Below the pieces are notes generated by a model. It did no database searches and was not told where the DNA came from. It worked only from the letters and a program-made list of their open reading frames with translations. Made by a program: the position numbers and the translations under genes. From an uncultured Collinsella sp. (lineage in GTDB: Bacteria; Actinomycetota; Coriobacteriia; Coriobacteriales; Coriobacteriaceae), in contig CAKUHP010000021.1 of the NCBI GenBank assembly GCA_934658705.1, forward strand, positions 1-28,763: DNA of 28,763 nucleotides. Direction: 5' to 3'. Shown piece by piece: positions 1-7,664 of this stretch (its first letter is position 1; every line of letters starts with the position of its first letter).

Positions 1-48
1 GTTACTTTGCACCAATCGCGGCGATAAAACAGCCGTCTACCGGATTGG

Positions 49-89
49 TAAAGTGTTTATCATCGAGGTAGAGGGGCGGTCGCTATACT
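49..89 (+). promoter_or_regulatory. Putative promoter and autoregulatory half-site of the LacI-family gene
   Basis: A TATACT hexamer at 84-89 is a plausible -10 box, placing the transcript start about 28 bases before the ATG. No convincing -35 is visible. The stretch TAAAGTGTTTATCAT at 49-63 matches 11 of 15 positions of one half of the strong operator at 1250-1288, so the regulator may bind its own promoter. The operator role is inference from similarity. Confidence 0.35.
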
Positions 90-123
90 TTTTAACAATT
101 GCGCGCAAACTTGGAGGAGCGAG

Positions 124-1152
124 ATGGCCAACAAAGTAACGCTGAAGCAGATCGCCCAGCAGGTGGGACTTTCCCCCTCGTCGGTCTCGCTGGTGCTCAA
201 CAACCGGCCCTGTCGCATCTCGGAAGAAAATCGCAAGCGCATTAAGGAAGTTGCCGCGCAAAACCATTATGTTCCCAACCAAATTGCGCGCAGCCTGGTC
301 ATGCGCGAGTCGCGCACTCTGGGCCTTATCGTTCCCAATATCGAGAGCCGCTTTTTTGCCTCGCTCGCCGGCAGTCTGGAAAAGCGCTGTCGCGAGGACG
401 GCTATGCGTTGTTCATTACCAGTTCGGGTGGAAATGCCGAGGACGATCTGGAACTGCTGCGCCAGCTGGTGACCCGCGGCGTCGACGGCGTGTTTCTAGT
501 CGTGGGCGATGAATTCTCGGACGACCGGGCTCTGCGCGAGGAGGTCGGCCATCTTCCCATTCCGGCCGTGATGGTCGACCGCGCCATCGAGGGGCTCGAG
601 TGCGACAAGGTGATGTTCGATCACGAGATGGGCGGCTATATGGCCACGCGTTATCTGATTGAACAGGGCCATCGCCGTATCGCCTGCCTGGTCAACGCGC
701 GTCGCTCCAACACGGGACGTAAGCGTCTCGCCGGCTACGAGCGCGCCCTGCGCGAGGTGGGCCTGCCCATCGACGCGCGCCTGGAGTTTGAAAGCGAATA
801 CTACATTCCGAGTGCTTATGAGGCCTCGGAGGCGGTGCTGGCGACCGACGCTACCGCTGTGTTCGCAAGTTCCGATAACATCGCGCTGGGCTTACTTAAG
901 CGCCTGCACGAGATGGGGAAGGGCATTCCGGGCGACATTTCGGTCGTGAGCTACGATAACTCTGCAGCAGACGTGCTGTTTGAGCCGGCATTGACTGCGA
1001 TCGAGCAGGATCCCGGCGTGCTTGCCGAACACGCTTTTGGCTGCATGTCCAAGCGTCTTGCCGGAAAGGGCGCCAGACGTGCCGAAGAGGTCGTTTTGGA
1101 GCCTGCGCTCATCGTGAAGGGCAGCGTGCTCGAGCTTACCGAACACAACTAA
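124..1152 (+). CDS. LacI-family transcriptional repressor
   Basis: This 342-residue protein has the standard LacI/GalR layout. An N-terminal helix-turn-helix (about residues 5-27, VTLKQIAQQVGLSPSSVS) is followed by a hinge helix near residues 50-60 (NQIARSLVMRES). A periplasmic-binding-protein-like effector domain follows (from LGLIVPNIESRFFASL to the end), with the typical late motif ISVVSYDNS. The length fits the family. A strong ribosome binding site, GGAGGA at 113-118, supports the ATG at 124. The gene lies 202 bases upstream of the phosphoketolase gene in the same direction. The large AAAACGTTTT dyad in that gap has the central CG typical of LacI-family operators, so this protein is the obvious candidate to repress the phosphoketolase. 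The effector cannot be read from sequence; a sugar or sugar phosphate is expected. Confidence 0.9.
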   Translation: MANKVTLKQIAQQVGLSPSSVSLVLNNRPCRISEENRKRIKEVAAQNHYVPNQIARSLVMRESRTLGLIVPNIESRFFASLAGSLEKRCREDGYALFITSSGGNAEDDLELLRQLVTRGVDGVFLVVGDEFSDDRALREEVGHLPIPAVMVDRAIEGLECDKVMFDHEMGGYMATRYLIEQGHRRIACLVNARRSNTGRKRLAGYERALREVGLPIDARLEFESEYYIPSAYEASEAVLATDATAVFASSDNIALGLLKRLHEMGKGIPGDISVVSYDNSAADVLFEPALTAIEQDPGVLAEHAFGCMSKRLAGKGARRAEEVVLEPALIVKGSVLELTEHN

Positions 1153-1249
1153 ACACGTTACCGATTTGTAGATCACGAATATGAAGGACTTGTGACAAAT
1201 GATGCCGCAGGTCGATGTCTTGTTTTGCTGATTTAGAAGCAAATTGGAA

Positions 1250-1296
1250 TGCTAAAACGTTTTATCATAGTGATAAAACGTTTTAGCAAATATACT
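1250..1296 (+). promoter_or_regulatory. Tandem LacI-type operator overlapping the phosphoketolase promoter
   Basis: Arms at 1250-1267 and 1271-1288 form a perfect 18-bp inverted repeat around a TAG spacer. Each arm contains its own 10-bp palindrome AAAACGTTTT (1254-1263 and 1275-1284). The two box centres are 21 bp apart, two helical turns, so two dimers could sit on the same face of the DNA. A TATACT hexamer at 1291-1296 directly follows and is the likely -10 box, so the operator covers the -35 region and would block RNA polymerase. Control by the adjacent LacI-family protein is inferred from position and site type. Confidence 0.8.
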
Positions 1297-1354
1297 GGTC
1301 CCACCGAAAGGTTGCCGTATCGGAGGGCGACCGTGCAGCGAAGGGACATGAACA

Positions 1355-3883
1355 ATGGCTAAAACACTGGGAACGCCGTGGCAAAAACTGGGACACGAGG
1401 TGCCCGCTTCCGAGCTCGAGGGTGTCGATCTGTATTGGCGCGCTTCGAACTACCTGTCCGTCGGCCAGATCTACCTTCGCTCCAACCCGCTGATGCGTAC
1501 CGACTTTGTTGACGAGAAGACCGGTGAGACGCGCGATTTCGGTCGTCCGGACGTCAAGCACCGCCTGGTTGGCCACTGGGGCACTACGCCCGGCATCAAC
1601 TTCCTGTTCGGCCACGTCAACCGCCTCATCGCCGACCACAACCAGAACGCCATCTTCCTGATGGGCCCCGGTCACGGTGGTCCCGCCGGTACCGCCCAGT
1701 CGCTGCTCGACGGCACCTACCGCGAGATTCGCCCCGACATCACCGATGACGAGGCCGGCCTGCAGAAGTTCTTCCGCCAGTTCTCCTACCCCGGCGGCAT
1801 TCCGAGCCACTTTGCGCCCGAGACGCCCGGCTCCATCCACGAGGGCGGCGAGCTCGGCTACACGCTCAGCCACGCCTACGGCGCCGTCATGGACAACCCG
1901 AGCCTGCTGGCCGTTGCCGTGGTGGGCGACGGCGAGTCCGAGACCGGCCCGCTTGCCACCTCTTGGCAGTCCAACAAGCTCGTGAACCCGGCAACCGACG
2001 GTATCGTCCTGCCGATCCTGCACCTCAACGGCTACAAGATCGCCAACCCCACCATCCTCGCCCGCGTGTCCGACGAGGAGCTCACCAAGTTCTTCGAGGG
2101 CATGGGCTATAAGCCGCACTTCTTTGTCGCCGGCTTTGACGACGAGAGCCACGCGAGCATCCACGAGCGTTTCGCCGCCCTGTTTGAGCAGGTCTTCGAT
2201 GAGATCTGCGATATCAAGGCCACCGCTCAGGCCCAGGCCGCCGCGGGCGAGACCGTTGTCCGTCCGGCCTACCCCATGATCGTGTTCCGCACGCCCAAGG
2301 GCTGGACCTGCCCCAAGCAGATCGACGGCAAGAAGACCGAGGACTCCTGGCGTGCACACCAGGTGCCGCTGGCGAGCGCCAAGGACACCCACGAGCACTT
2401 CCGCGTGCTGCGCGAGTGGCTGCGTTCCTACAAGCCCGAGGAGCTCTTTACGCCCGAGGGCCAGGTGCGCCCCGAGGTGACGGCCTTTATGCCGACCGGC
2501 GAGCTGCGCATTGGCGCCAACCCCAACGCAAACGGCGGTAAGGTCCGTCGCGAGCTCGAGCTCCCCGATGCCCACGCTCACGAGATTCCCGTTGCCGAGA
2601 AGGGTCACGGCTGGGGCTCCACCGAGGCCGCCCGCGTCTTTGGTGAGTACACTGCCGACGTCCTGGCCAAGAACATGGATGACTTCCGCATCTTTGGCCC
2701 CGACGAGACTGCGTCCAACCGCCTGCAGGCTGCCTACAAGGTGACCAAGAAGCAGTGGGACGCCGGCTTCTACGAGGACGAGGCCAACGACGAGCTGCTG
2801 GCTGGTTCCGGTAAGGTCGTCGAGCAGCTGTCCGAGCACCAGTGCGAGGGCTTCCTCGAAGCCTACGTGCTCACGGGCCGCTCCGGCGTGTGGAGCTCCT
2901 ACGAGAGCTTTGTCCACGTGGTCGACTCCATGGTCAACCAGCACTGCAAGTGGCTCGAGGCCACCAAACGCGAGATTCCGTGGCGAGCCCCCATCAGTGG
3001 CCTCAACATTTTGCTGTCGAGCCACGTCTGGCGCCAGGACCACAACGGCTTCTCTCACCAGGACCCCGGCTTTATCGACCTGCTGCTTAACAAGGCCAAC
3101 GAAACGCATATCGTGAACGCCTACTATCCGGCCGACGCCAACATGGCCCTTGCCGTCGCCGAGCGCGTCTACCAGTCCACCGATTGCGTCAACGCCATCT
3201 TCTGCGGCAAGCAGCCCGCCCCGACCTTCCAGACGGTCGACGAGTCCAAGGCCGAACTCGCCGAGGGCGTTGCGACCTGGGAGTGGGCATCGACCGCCGA
3301 CTCGCTCGCCGAGGCCGACGTTGTGGTCGCTACCTGTGGTGACGTGCCAACGCTCGAGGCTCTGGCGGCAACCGATATGCTGCGCGAGCTGGGCATCAAG
3401 GTTTGGTTCGTCAACGTGGTCGATCTGCTTAAGATCCAGAACGTCTGCGAGAACGACCAGGCGATCAGCGACGAGCGCTGGGCTGAGCTCTTCGGCTGCG
3501 GCGAGAAGCCTGTCCTCTTTGCCTTCCACGCCTATGCCGGCACGATTCGCCGCCTGATCTGGAACCGCCCCGGCCACGACGCCTTCCGCGTCCACGGCTA
3601 CGAGGAGAAGGGTTCCACGACCACGCCGTTCGACATGCTGCGCCTGAACAACATGGACCGCTGGGCCCTGGCTGCCGACGTGCTGCGCATGGTCGATGCC
3701 GATAAGTTTGCCGAGCAGATCAACGAGTGGGAGGCCTTCCGCACCGAGGCCTTCGAGTTCGCTTGCGACGAGGGCCACGATCACCCGGCCTTCACAGATT
3801 GGGTCTGGCCGGACGCCGCTGCCGCAACCGCAGCCGACGGCGCACTCTCCGCAACCCAAATGACCGCTGGCGATAACGAGTAA
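1355..3883 (+). CDS. xfp: D-xylulose-5-phosphate/fructose-6-phosphate phosphoketolase
   Basis: This thiamine-diphosphate enzyme cleaves xylulose-5-P or fructose-6-P with phosphate to acetyl phosphate plus a triose or tetrose phosphate, the key step of the bifid shunt. The 842-residue protein carries family motifs throughout: a GTPWQKL start, [18 protein letters not shown] at about 105-112, HEGGELGY, the ThDP/Mg motif GDGESETG at 191-198, [27 protein letters not shown] and GSTTTPFDM. From memory it matches bifidobacterial Xfp almost block for block, including a C-terminus ending TAGDNE, with a short extra segment around residues 50-64 ([14 protein letters not shown]). Bifidobacterial enzymes are about 825 residues. 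Dual substrate use is expected from the subfamily but not proven. Expression is probably controlled by the LacI-type operator in its promoter. Confidence 0.96.
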   Translation: MAKTLGTPWQKLGHEVPASELEGVDLYWRASNYLSVGQIYLRSNPLMRTDFVDEKTGETRDFGRPDVKHRLVGHWGTTPGINFLFGHVNRLIADHNQNAIFLMGPGHGGPAGTAQSLLDGTYREIRPDITDDEAGLQKFFRQFSYPGGIPSHFAPETPGSIHEGGELGYTLSHAYGAVMDNPSLLAVAVVGDGESETGPLATSWQSNKLVNPATDGIVLPILHLNGYKIANPTILARVSDEELTKFFEGMGYKPHFFVAGFDDESHASIHERFAALFEQVFDEICDIKATAQAQAAAGETVVRPAYPMIVFRTPKGWTCPKQIDGKKTEDSWRAHQVPLASAKDTHEHFRVLREWLRSYKPEELFTPEGQVRPEVTAFMPTGELRIGANPNANGGKVRRELELPDAHAHEIPVAEKGHGWGSTEAARVFGEYTADVLAKNMDDFRIFGPDETASNRLQAAYKVTKKQWDAGFYEDEANDELLAGSGKVVEQLSEHQCEGFLEAYVLTGRSGVWSSYESFVHVVDSMVNQHCKWLEATKREIPWRAPISGLNILLSSHVWRQDHNGFSHQDPGFIDLLLNKANETHIVNAYYPADANMALAVAERVYQSTDCVNAIFCGKQPAPTFQTVDESKAELAEGVATWEWASTADSLAEADVVVATCGDVPTLEALAATDMLRELGIKVWFVNVVDLLKIQNVCENDQAISDERWAELFGCGEKPVLFAFHAYAGTIRRLIWNRPGHDAFRVHGYEEKGSTTTPFDMLRLNNMDRWALAADVLRMVDADKFAEQINEWEAFRTEAFEFACDEGHDHPAFTDWVWPDAAAATAADGALSATQMTAGDNE

Positions 3884-3910
3884 GTAGGCATCCGGGACGG
3901 CCTCGCGCTG

Positions 3911-3995
3911 GGGCCTGCTCCGGGCGGGTGCCCTTCCTCGGGGAAGTGGGCTTCGCGAACTTCCCCGAGGAAGGGCACCCGCCCGGAGCAGGCCC
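3911..3995. repeat. Long perfect palindrome 1 (37-bp stem, 11-nt loop)
   Basis: Arms 3911-3947 and 3959-3995 are exact reverse complements around the loop GGGCTTCGCGA. It begins 27 bases after the phosphoketolase stop. There is no downstream T-run, so it is not a classic intrinsic terminator, though such a stem could still stop transcription or protect the mRNA end. The tip of the stem with its loop (AAGT, loop, ACTT) is shared, in reverse orientation, with the second palindrome, whereas the outer stems differ. I do not recognise a named family. Confidence 0.9.
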
Positions 3996-4107
3996 TCTCG
4001 ACCGTTTCGATCTGCGGGGGCTGATTCTTTTTTATGTAATAGGGACTTTGCTGATGCTGCCTTGTGGGCCGTGCATCCAACATTGGTCAGCCCGAAATAC
4101 ATCGCCG

Positions 4108-4180
4108 GGGCCGGGGTGCCTGCTTTGTTTTGAGAAGTTCGCGAAGCCCACTTCTCAAAACAAAGCAGGCACCCCGGCCC
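4108..4180. repeat. Long perfect palindrome 2 (31-bp stem, 11-nt loop)
   Basis: Arms 4108-4138 and 4150-4180 are exact reverse complements around the loop TCGCGAAGCCC. This loop is the exact reverse complement of the loop in palindrome 1, so the two elements share a core in opposite orientations and in RNA their loops could pair. The remaining bases of the 3884-4301 gap show no gene. A T-rich stretch (CTTTTTT, about 4027-4034) is not linked to a clear stem. Confidence 0.9.
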
Positions 4181-4301
4181 TCGCCCGTAAACTCTTCCGC
4201 TGAGCGCGTGATTGCCGCCGTGTACCGAAGGGTTGCCGTTGCAGCTTCAAATTGGTGCTATATTCAGCTTGAGTTGTTTAATGCTAGTTCGGGAGGCTGA
4301 T

Positions 4302-4790
4302 ATGGGGCTGTTCAAGAAGAAAAACCCGCAGGATGCCTTTGACCCCGGTGTGTTTACCATTACCGATACGATTTTGGACCCGCCGCGGTTTACGTTTTTG
4401 CCTGCTATCTACCAGGATGCCACGCGTCGCAAGTGGGCTGTGCATCAGCGTGGCGCGCAGCCGAAGATCTTTGACTATGCGGATGTGCTGCAGTGCGAGG
4501 TGGCCGAGGCGGGTGACCCGGAAGCTGACGAGACGCCTTCAAAACAGGAATTTGCCCAGCGTATTCTGGCAAATCCCGCGAAGGCGGCAAAAATAAACGC
4601 TGCCAAGCGTAATATGTGTCTTGGTATGGGTGTTGTTGTGGCGGTCCAGACGGGAAAAGACGAGGTTTCTAAATTAGAGATTCCCGTTATGACCGACGAA
4701 GTCAAACGCGATTCAAGCCTATATAAGTCGTATCGGAATGTCGCCGAGAAAATCAAGGCCGAGTTTGATGCCATGGGAGGGCTGGCCTAA
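4302..4790 (+). CDS. Uncharacterised 162-aa cytoplasmic protein
   Basis: The ATG at 4302 is chosen because GGGAGG at 4291-4296 is well spaced from it; the longer in-frame upstream ORF has no such site. The product starts MGLFKKKNPQDAF, has no signal peptide or membrane segment, and is mixed alpha/beta-like with a lysine/alanine-rich middle (KAAKINAAKRN). A segment ending VLQCEVAEAGD vaguely resembles the conserved core of DUF4428-like small proteins of Firmicutes, but I would not assign it. It lies 38 bases before the first GntR gene and is probably co-transcribed with both regulators. Function unknown. Confidence 0.8.
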   Translation: MGLFKKKNPQDAFDPGVFTITDTILDPPRFTFLPAIYQDATRRKWAVHQRGAQPKIFDYADVLQCEVAEAGDPEADETPSKQEFAQRILANPAKAAKINAAKRNMCLGMGVVVAVQTGKDEVSKLEIPVMTDEVKRDSSLYKSYRNVAEKIKAEFDAMGGLA

Positions 4791-4828
4791 TTCTGGCGAC
4801 ATACGTTTCTGAATGAGGAGTCTGTGCA

Positions 4829-5596
4829 ATGGCAGGCGAATCTTATGCAATTCCCCCCAAAGATCGTGCTGTTGAGGGAATTCTTTGGTACATCCAGCAC
4901 CATCAGCTTGCCGGCGGCGATCGCCTGCCGGCCGAGCGTGTACTGTGCGAAGATATCGGCGTTTCGCGTACGGCGTTACGTGCTGGCATCACGCGGCTTA
5001 TTTCGTGCGGAACGCTCGAGAGCCGCCGCGGATCGGGTACGTATGTGTGTCCTCCCAAACCGCTAAATATCTTCCAGGAAACGTACAACTTTTCCGATGC
5101 CGTGCGAACTGCCGGCCTGCACCCCTCTTCTCGCTTGGTTTCCACCGAGACTGTCGAGGCAGACGAGGCGCTTGCCGACAAACTTGGGGTGGCCGTAGGC
5201 GCTCCCTTGCTCCGCATGCAGCGCGTCCGTCTCATTGAGGGCGAGCCGGCGTCAATCGAAACGGCCCATGTCAATCTGTCGCTTTGCCCGTCGCTTCCCG
5301 ACCATGATTTTGAGCACGAGAGCCTCTATGACGTCTTGCTCAAAGAGGGTGGCGTGCGCGTTGAGCATGGACGTGAGCATATCTCGATCTCGCGCTTGAA
5401 CGCCGAGGAGGCCGAGCTTCTCCAACAAGAAGAGGGGACGCCGGTGTTCTACGAAAGCACGATTGAGTTTGATAAAGACATGCGCTTTGTGGAGCATTGC
5501 AAATCGGTGATTTTGCCCACGAAGTTCCGCTTTGCCGATAACGGTGAAAAGAATGGCATGAGGAGCGTGGCAGGTGAACAATGGCTGAAACAGTAG
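4829..5596 (+). CDS. GntR-family regulator with UTRA domain (HutC subfamily), first of a pair
   Basis: The 255-residue protein has an N-terminal winged helix-turn-helix (about residues 10-75; LPAERVLCEDIGVSRTALR, then RRGSGTYV in the wing). A C-terminal UTRA ligand-binding domain follows (about 95-240; APLLRMQRVRLIEGEPASIE). This is the architecture of HutC/YvoA/FrlR-type regulators, which sense small metabolites, often sugar phosphates. GAGGAG at 4814-4819 supports the start. Its last 16 bases overlap the next GntR gene, so the two are translationally coupled. It is a candidate regulator of the three PTS promoters downstream, whose half-site ATTGGTAT resembles half of the YvoA/NagR-type operator. 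Which of the two proteins binds there cannot be decided here. Confidence 0.9.
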   Translation: MAGESYAIPPKDRAVEGILWYIQHHQLAGGDRLPAERVLCEDIGVSRTALRAGITRLISCGTLESRRGSGTYVCPPKPLNIFQETYNFSDAVRTAGLHPSSRLVSTETVEADEALADKLGVAVGAPLLRMQRVRLIEGEPASIETAHVNLSLCPSLPDHDFEHESLYDVLLKEGGVRVEHGREHISISRLNAEEAELLQQEEGTPVFYESTIEFDKDMRFVEHCKSVILPTKFRFADNGEKNGMRSVAGEQWLKQ

Positions 5597-6294
5597 ATGC
5601 CACTCCGGTTTATATGCGCATTCGACGTCGCATTGAGGAACGTATCGAGCGCGGCATATACCCCACGGGTTCGATGATTCCGTCCGAAAATGAACTTGCC
5701 GACGAGTTTGGCACGACGCGCCTGACCATTCGAAGTGCCGTCGATGAGCTGGTCCGTCGCGGCCAGATTCGTCGCGTCCGCGGAAAGGGCGCCTTCGTGG
5801 CGCAGAAAGTGCCCGTTACGTTTGAGCGTACGGGCGGCTTCCGTGAATCGGTCCGCGCCTCGGGAGGCGAGCCGTCCGTCCGTATCCTCGCGCGCTCCAA
5901 GCGCTACGCCGGACCGTACTATGCCGATTTGTTTGGCATTGCCGAGGATGACCTGCTCTATTCCATTCGACGTCTTAACTGTGTAAACGGCGACCCCGTA
6001 TCGATCGAGATGGCGCTTATCCCCTGTCTGCTGTTCCCAACCATCGAAGAGATCGATGTGTCGGTCTTCAGTCTGTACGAGACCTATGAGATGCTGGGGC
6101 GAAAGCCGGTTATGGCGCAGGAAAAGCTCAATATCGAGGCGCTGGGAGCACGCGACGCAGGCTTGCTCGATTTGGAGCAAGGAGACCTTGCCTTGACGTT
6201 GGAGTGCGTGAGCTACGATGCAAGTGGGCAGGCGATCGAGTACGTCAAGTCGTTCAACCGCGGCGATGCGGGTGGATATACCTATACGTACTAG
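5581..6294 (+). CDS. GntR-family regulator with UTRA domain (HutC subfamily), second of a pair
   Basis: A 237-residue protein with a textbook GntR winged helix (about 8-72; MIPSENELADEFGTTRLTIR and VRGKGAFVAQK) and a UTRA domain (about 82-232; DLLYSIRRLNCVNGDPVSIEMA). It starts inside the end of the preceding GntR gene (16-base overlap), with the weak ribosome site AGGTGA inside that gene. It is clearly not a simple recent duplicate of its neighbour, since the sequences differ widely, so the pair may sense different phosphorylated ligands or act in hierarchy. Its gene is directly upstream of the unit A promoter, which makes it the nearest candidate for binding the dyad at 6448-6466. No clear terminator follows the stop. 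Confidence 0.92.
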   Translation: MAETVDATPVYMRIRRRIEERIERGIYPTGSMIPSENELADEFGTTRLTIRSAVDELVRRGQIRRVRGKGAFVAQKVPVTFERTGGFRESVRASGGEPSVRILARSKRYAGPYYADLFGIAEDDLLYSIRRLNCVNGDPVSIEMALIPCLLFPTIEEIDVSVFSLYETYEMLGRKPVMAQEKLNIEALGARDAGLLDLEQGDLALTLECVSYDASGQAIEYVKSFNRGDAGGYTYTY

Positions 6295-6378
6295 CTGGTG
6301 CATTTGCATAACGGTTGGGAATGCTGACTGATTTTGATCAATGAGCAGGCTGTATATACAACCTTACATGGTTCAAAA

Positions 6379-6466
6379 TCGACCGTTCGCCGATGGGGAA
6401 AGATTAGTCGGCAAATAGGTATCAAAAAGCCGTAACCTGTAACTGTGATTGGTATCAAATACTAAT
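6379..6466 (+). promoter_or_regulatory. Unit A promoter region with paired GGTAT operators and shared upstream block
   Basis: The clearest operator is ATTGGTATCAAATACTAAT at 6448-6466, a near-perfect 19-bp dyad (ATT.GTAT, three bases, ATAC.AAT). A second half-site, GGTATCAAA, begins at 6418, 33 bp upstream. By comparison with units B and C, where TATAAT immediately precedes the downstream site, the -10 here would be the weak TGTGAT at 6444-6449. A 15-base block TCGACCGTTCGCCGA at 6379-6393 recurs exactly upstream of unit C at 15519-15533. The operators would cover the -35 and start point. Binding by a GntR/UTRA protein is inference. Confidence 0.65.
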
Positions 6467-6487
6467 AATTTGTTACGAGGTGAGACG

Positions 6488-7603
6488 ATGAAAATGCTCG
6501 ATTACGTTCAGCTTGCCCATGTGCGTATGGACGAGAACCTCGAGCGTTCGTCCGAGCTTGTAGGCCAGCTCGTCGATATTTTCCAGTCCGCATCCTTTGG
6601 TGCACTGCGCATCGTCGCTTCGGGTTCGTCCCGTCACGCCGCCGATTGTGCCCGCGATTACCTGCAAGACGCACTGCAGATGCAGGTGTCCGTTGTGACG
6701 CCTGAGGCCTTCGTCGATTCTGAGCATACCTATCCTCAGAATGCGCTCAACATTGCCATCTCTCAGAGCGGCTATTCGACCAACACAATTGCGGCGCTCG
6801 ATTACATGCGCGCGAACGATATGGCCGCGGTTGCGCTTACGGCAAACGTCGAGGCTCCCATTAAGGAGCACGCCGATATCGTTCTCGACTACGGTGTGGG
6901 CGTCGAGTCGGTGGACTTTGTGACCTTGGGTGTCCAAACGCTCATCGAGTACCTAGTTCTCTTTGGCATTTATGGCGGCCAGGCTCTGGGTGTGCTCGAT
7001 GCCGATGCAGTTGCTCAGCGCCTGAGCGACCTGAACGATGCGATCCAGGCCAACGCCACAATGTGCAAGACCGCCGAGGCATATGTCCAAGACCATCTGC
7101 TCGAGTTGTCGGAGCACGTTCCGGCCATGGTTGTGGGCAATGGCCCCAACTATGGCGTTGCCGAAGAGGCGGCGCTCAAGCTGAGCGAGACCATTAAGAT
7201 TCCGGCCATGCATCACGAGGGCGAGGAGTTCGTCCATGGTCCCGAGATGCAGATCACCCCGGGCTACCTGGTGTTTATCGTCGACGATCCTCGAGGATCG
7301 GAGCGTCTGGCAACTATCGCCGACGCGCTGTCGAAGGTAACCAAGAAGGCAGTCCTGCTGACCATGCACCCCAAGGGCAAGGGTCACGAGATCACGGTGC
7401 CGCAGGTGGCTCCGCTGCTGGCCGCGATTCCCAACCTGGTGTTCTTCCAGACGATGGCGGCAATGGTCACCGAGCGCCTGAACTCGTGGGATGTTCACCC
7501 GTATCTCGATGCCGTCTCCAAGCAAATGGAGGTCAAGGCAGAGGGCTACGAGGAATCGGTCAACACGCTTAAGGCCAAAGCGGCTGAGTGTTACGGAATG
7601 TAG
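6488..7603 (+). CDS. SIS-domain sugar-phosphate isomerase/deglycase (possible GfrE-like glucoselysine-6-P deglycase)
   Basis: A 371-residue protein with two SIS domains, similar in layout to the isomerase half of GlmS and to GfrE/AgaS-type enzymes. The first SIS has ASGSSRHAA (44-52) and SQSGYSTNT (92-100), and the second has VVGNGPNYGVAEEAALKLSE. Glu234 and His250 are 16 residues apart, the spacing of the catalytic Glu/His of GlmS and of FraB-type deglycases. The ATG at 6488 is chosen because GAGGTGAG (6477-6484) precedes it; the in-frame TTG at 6449 lies within the operator. It is first in an operon with a FrlB-like deglycase and a mannose-family PTS. Salmonella gfrABCDEF likewise pairs two deglycases with such a PTS. 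Glucoselysine-6-P is therefore a candidate substrate, but an amino-sugar phosphate cannot be excluded. Confidence 0.75.
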   Translation: MKMLDYVQLAHVRMDENLERSSELVGQLVDIFQSASFGALRIVASGSSRHAADCARDYLQDALQMQVSVVTPEAFVDSEHTYPQNALNIAISQSGYSTNTIAALDYMRANDMAAVALTANVEAPIKEHADIVLDYGVGVESVDFVTLGVQTLIEYLVLFGIYGGQALGVLDADAVAQRLSDLNDAIQANATMCKTAEAYVQDHLLELSEHVPAMVVGNGPNYGVAEEAALKLSETIKIPAMHHEGEEFVHGPEMQITPGYLVFIVDDPRGSERLATIADALSKVTKKAVLLTMHPKGKGHEITVPQVAPLLAAIPNLVFFQTMAAMVTERLNSWDVHPYLDAVSKQMEVKAEGYEESVNTLKAKAAECYGM

Positions 7604-7664
7604 GCGGGCGTTGTCGCTCGTTGGCATAGGGGATTGTTAAGGCAACCCCAGAAAGGAGAAGCAA

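Noticed and set aside
1283..4102. A 939-codon open frame on the - strand opposite the phosphoketolase gene
   Set aside because: It mirrors a high-GC gene with strong + strand homology, has low-complexity Gly/Val/Leu-rich translation, and has no ribosome site. Similar long - strand frames opposite hisD, hisC, hisA/hisF and the PTS genes are rejected on the same grounds.
3911..4180. Calling the two long palindromes intrinsic terminators
   Set aside because: Neither is followed by a T-run, the stems are far longer than needed, and the shared core in opposite orientations suggests a repeat family instead.
6449..6487. A TTG start that would extend the SIS protein by 13 residues
   Set aside because: The extension lies within the operator dyad, has no ribosome site, and the ATG at 6488 has a good one.
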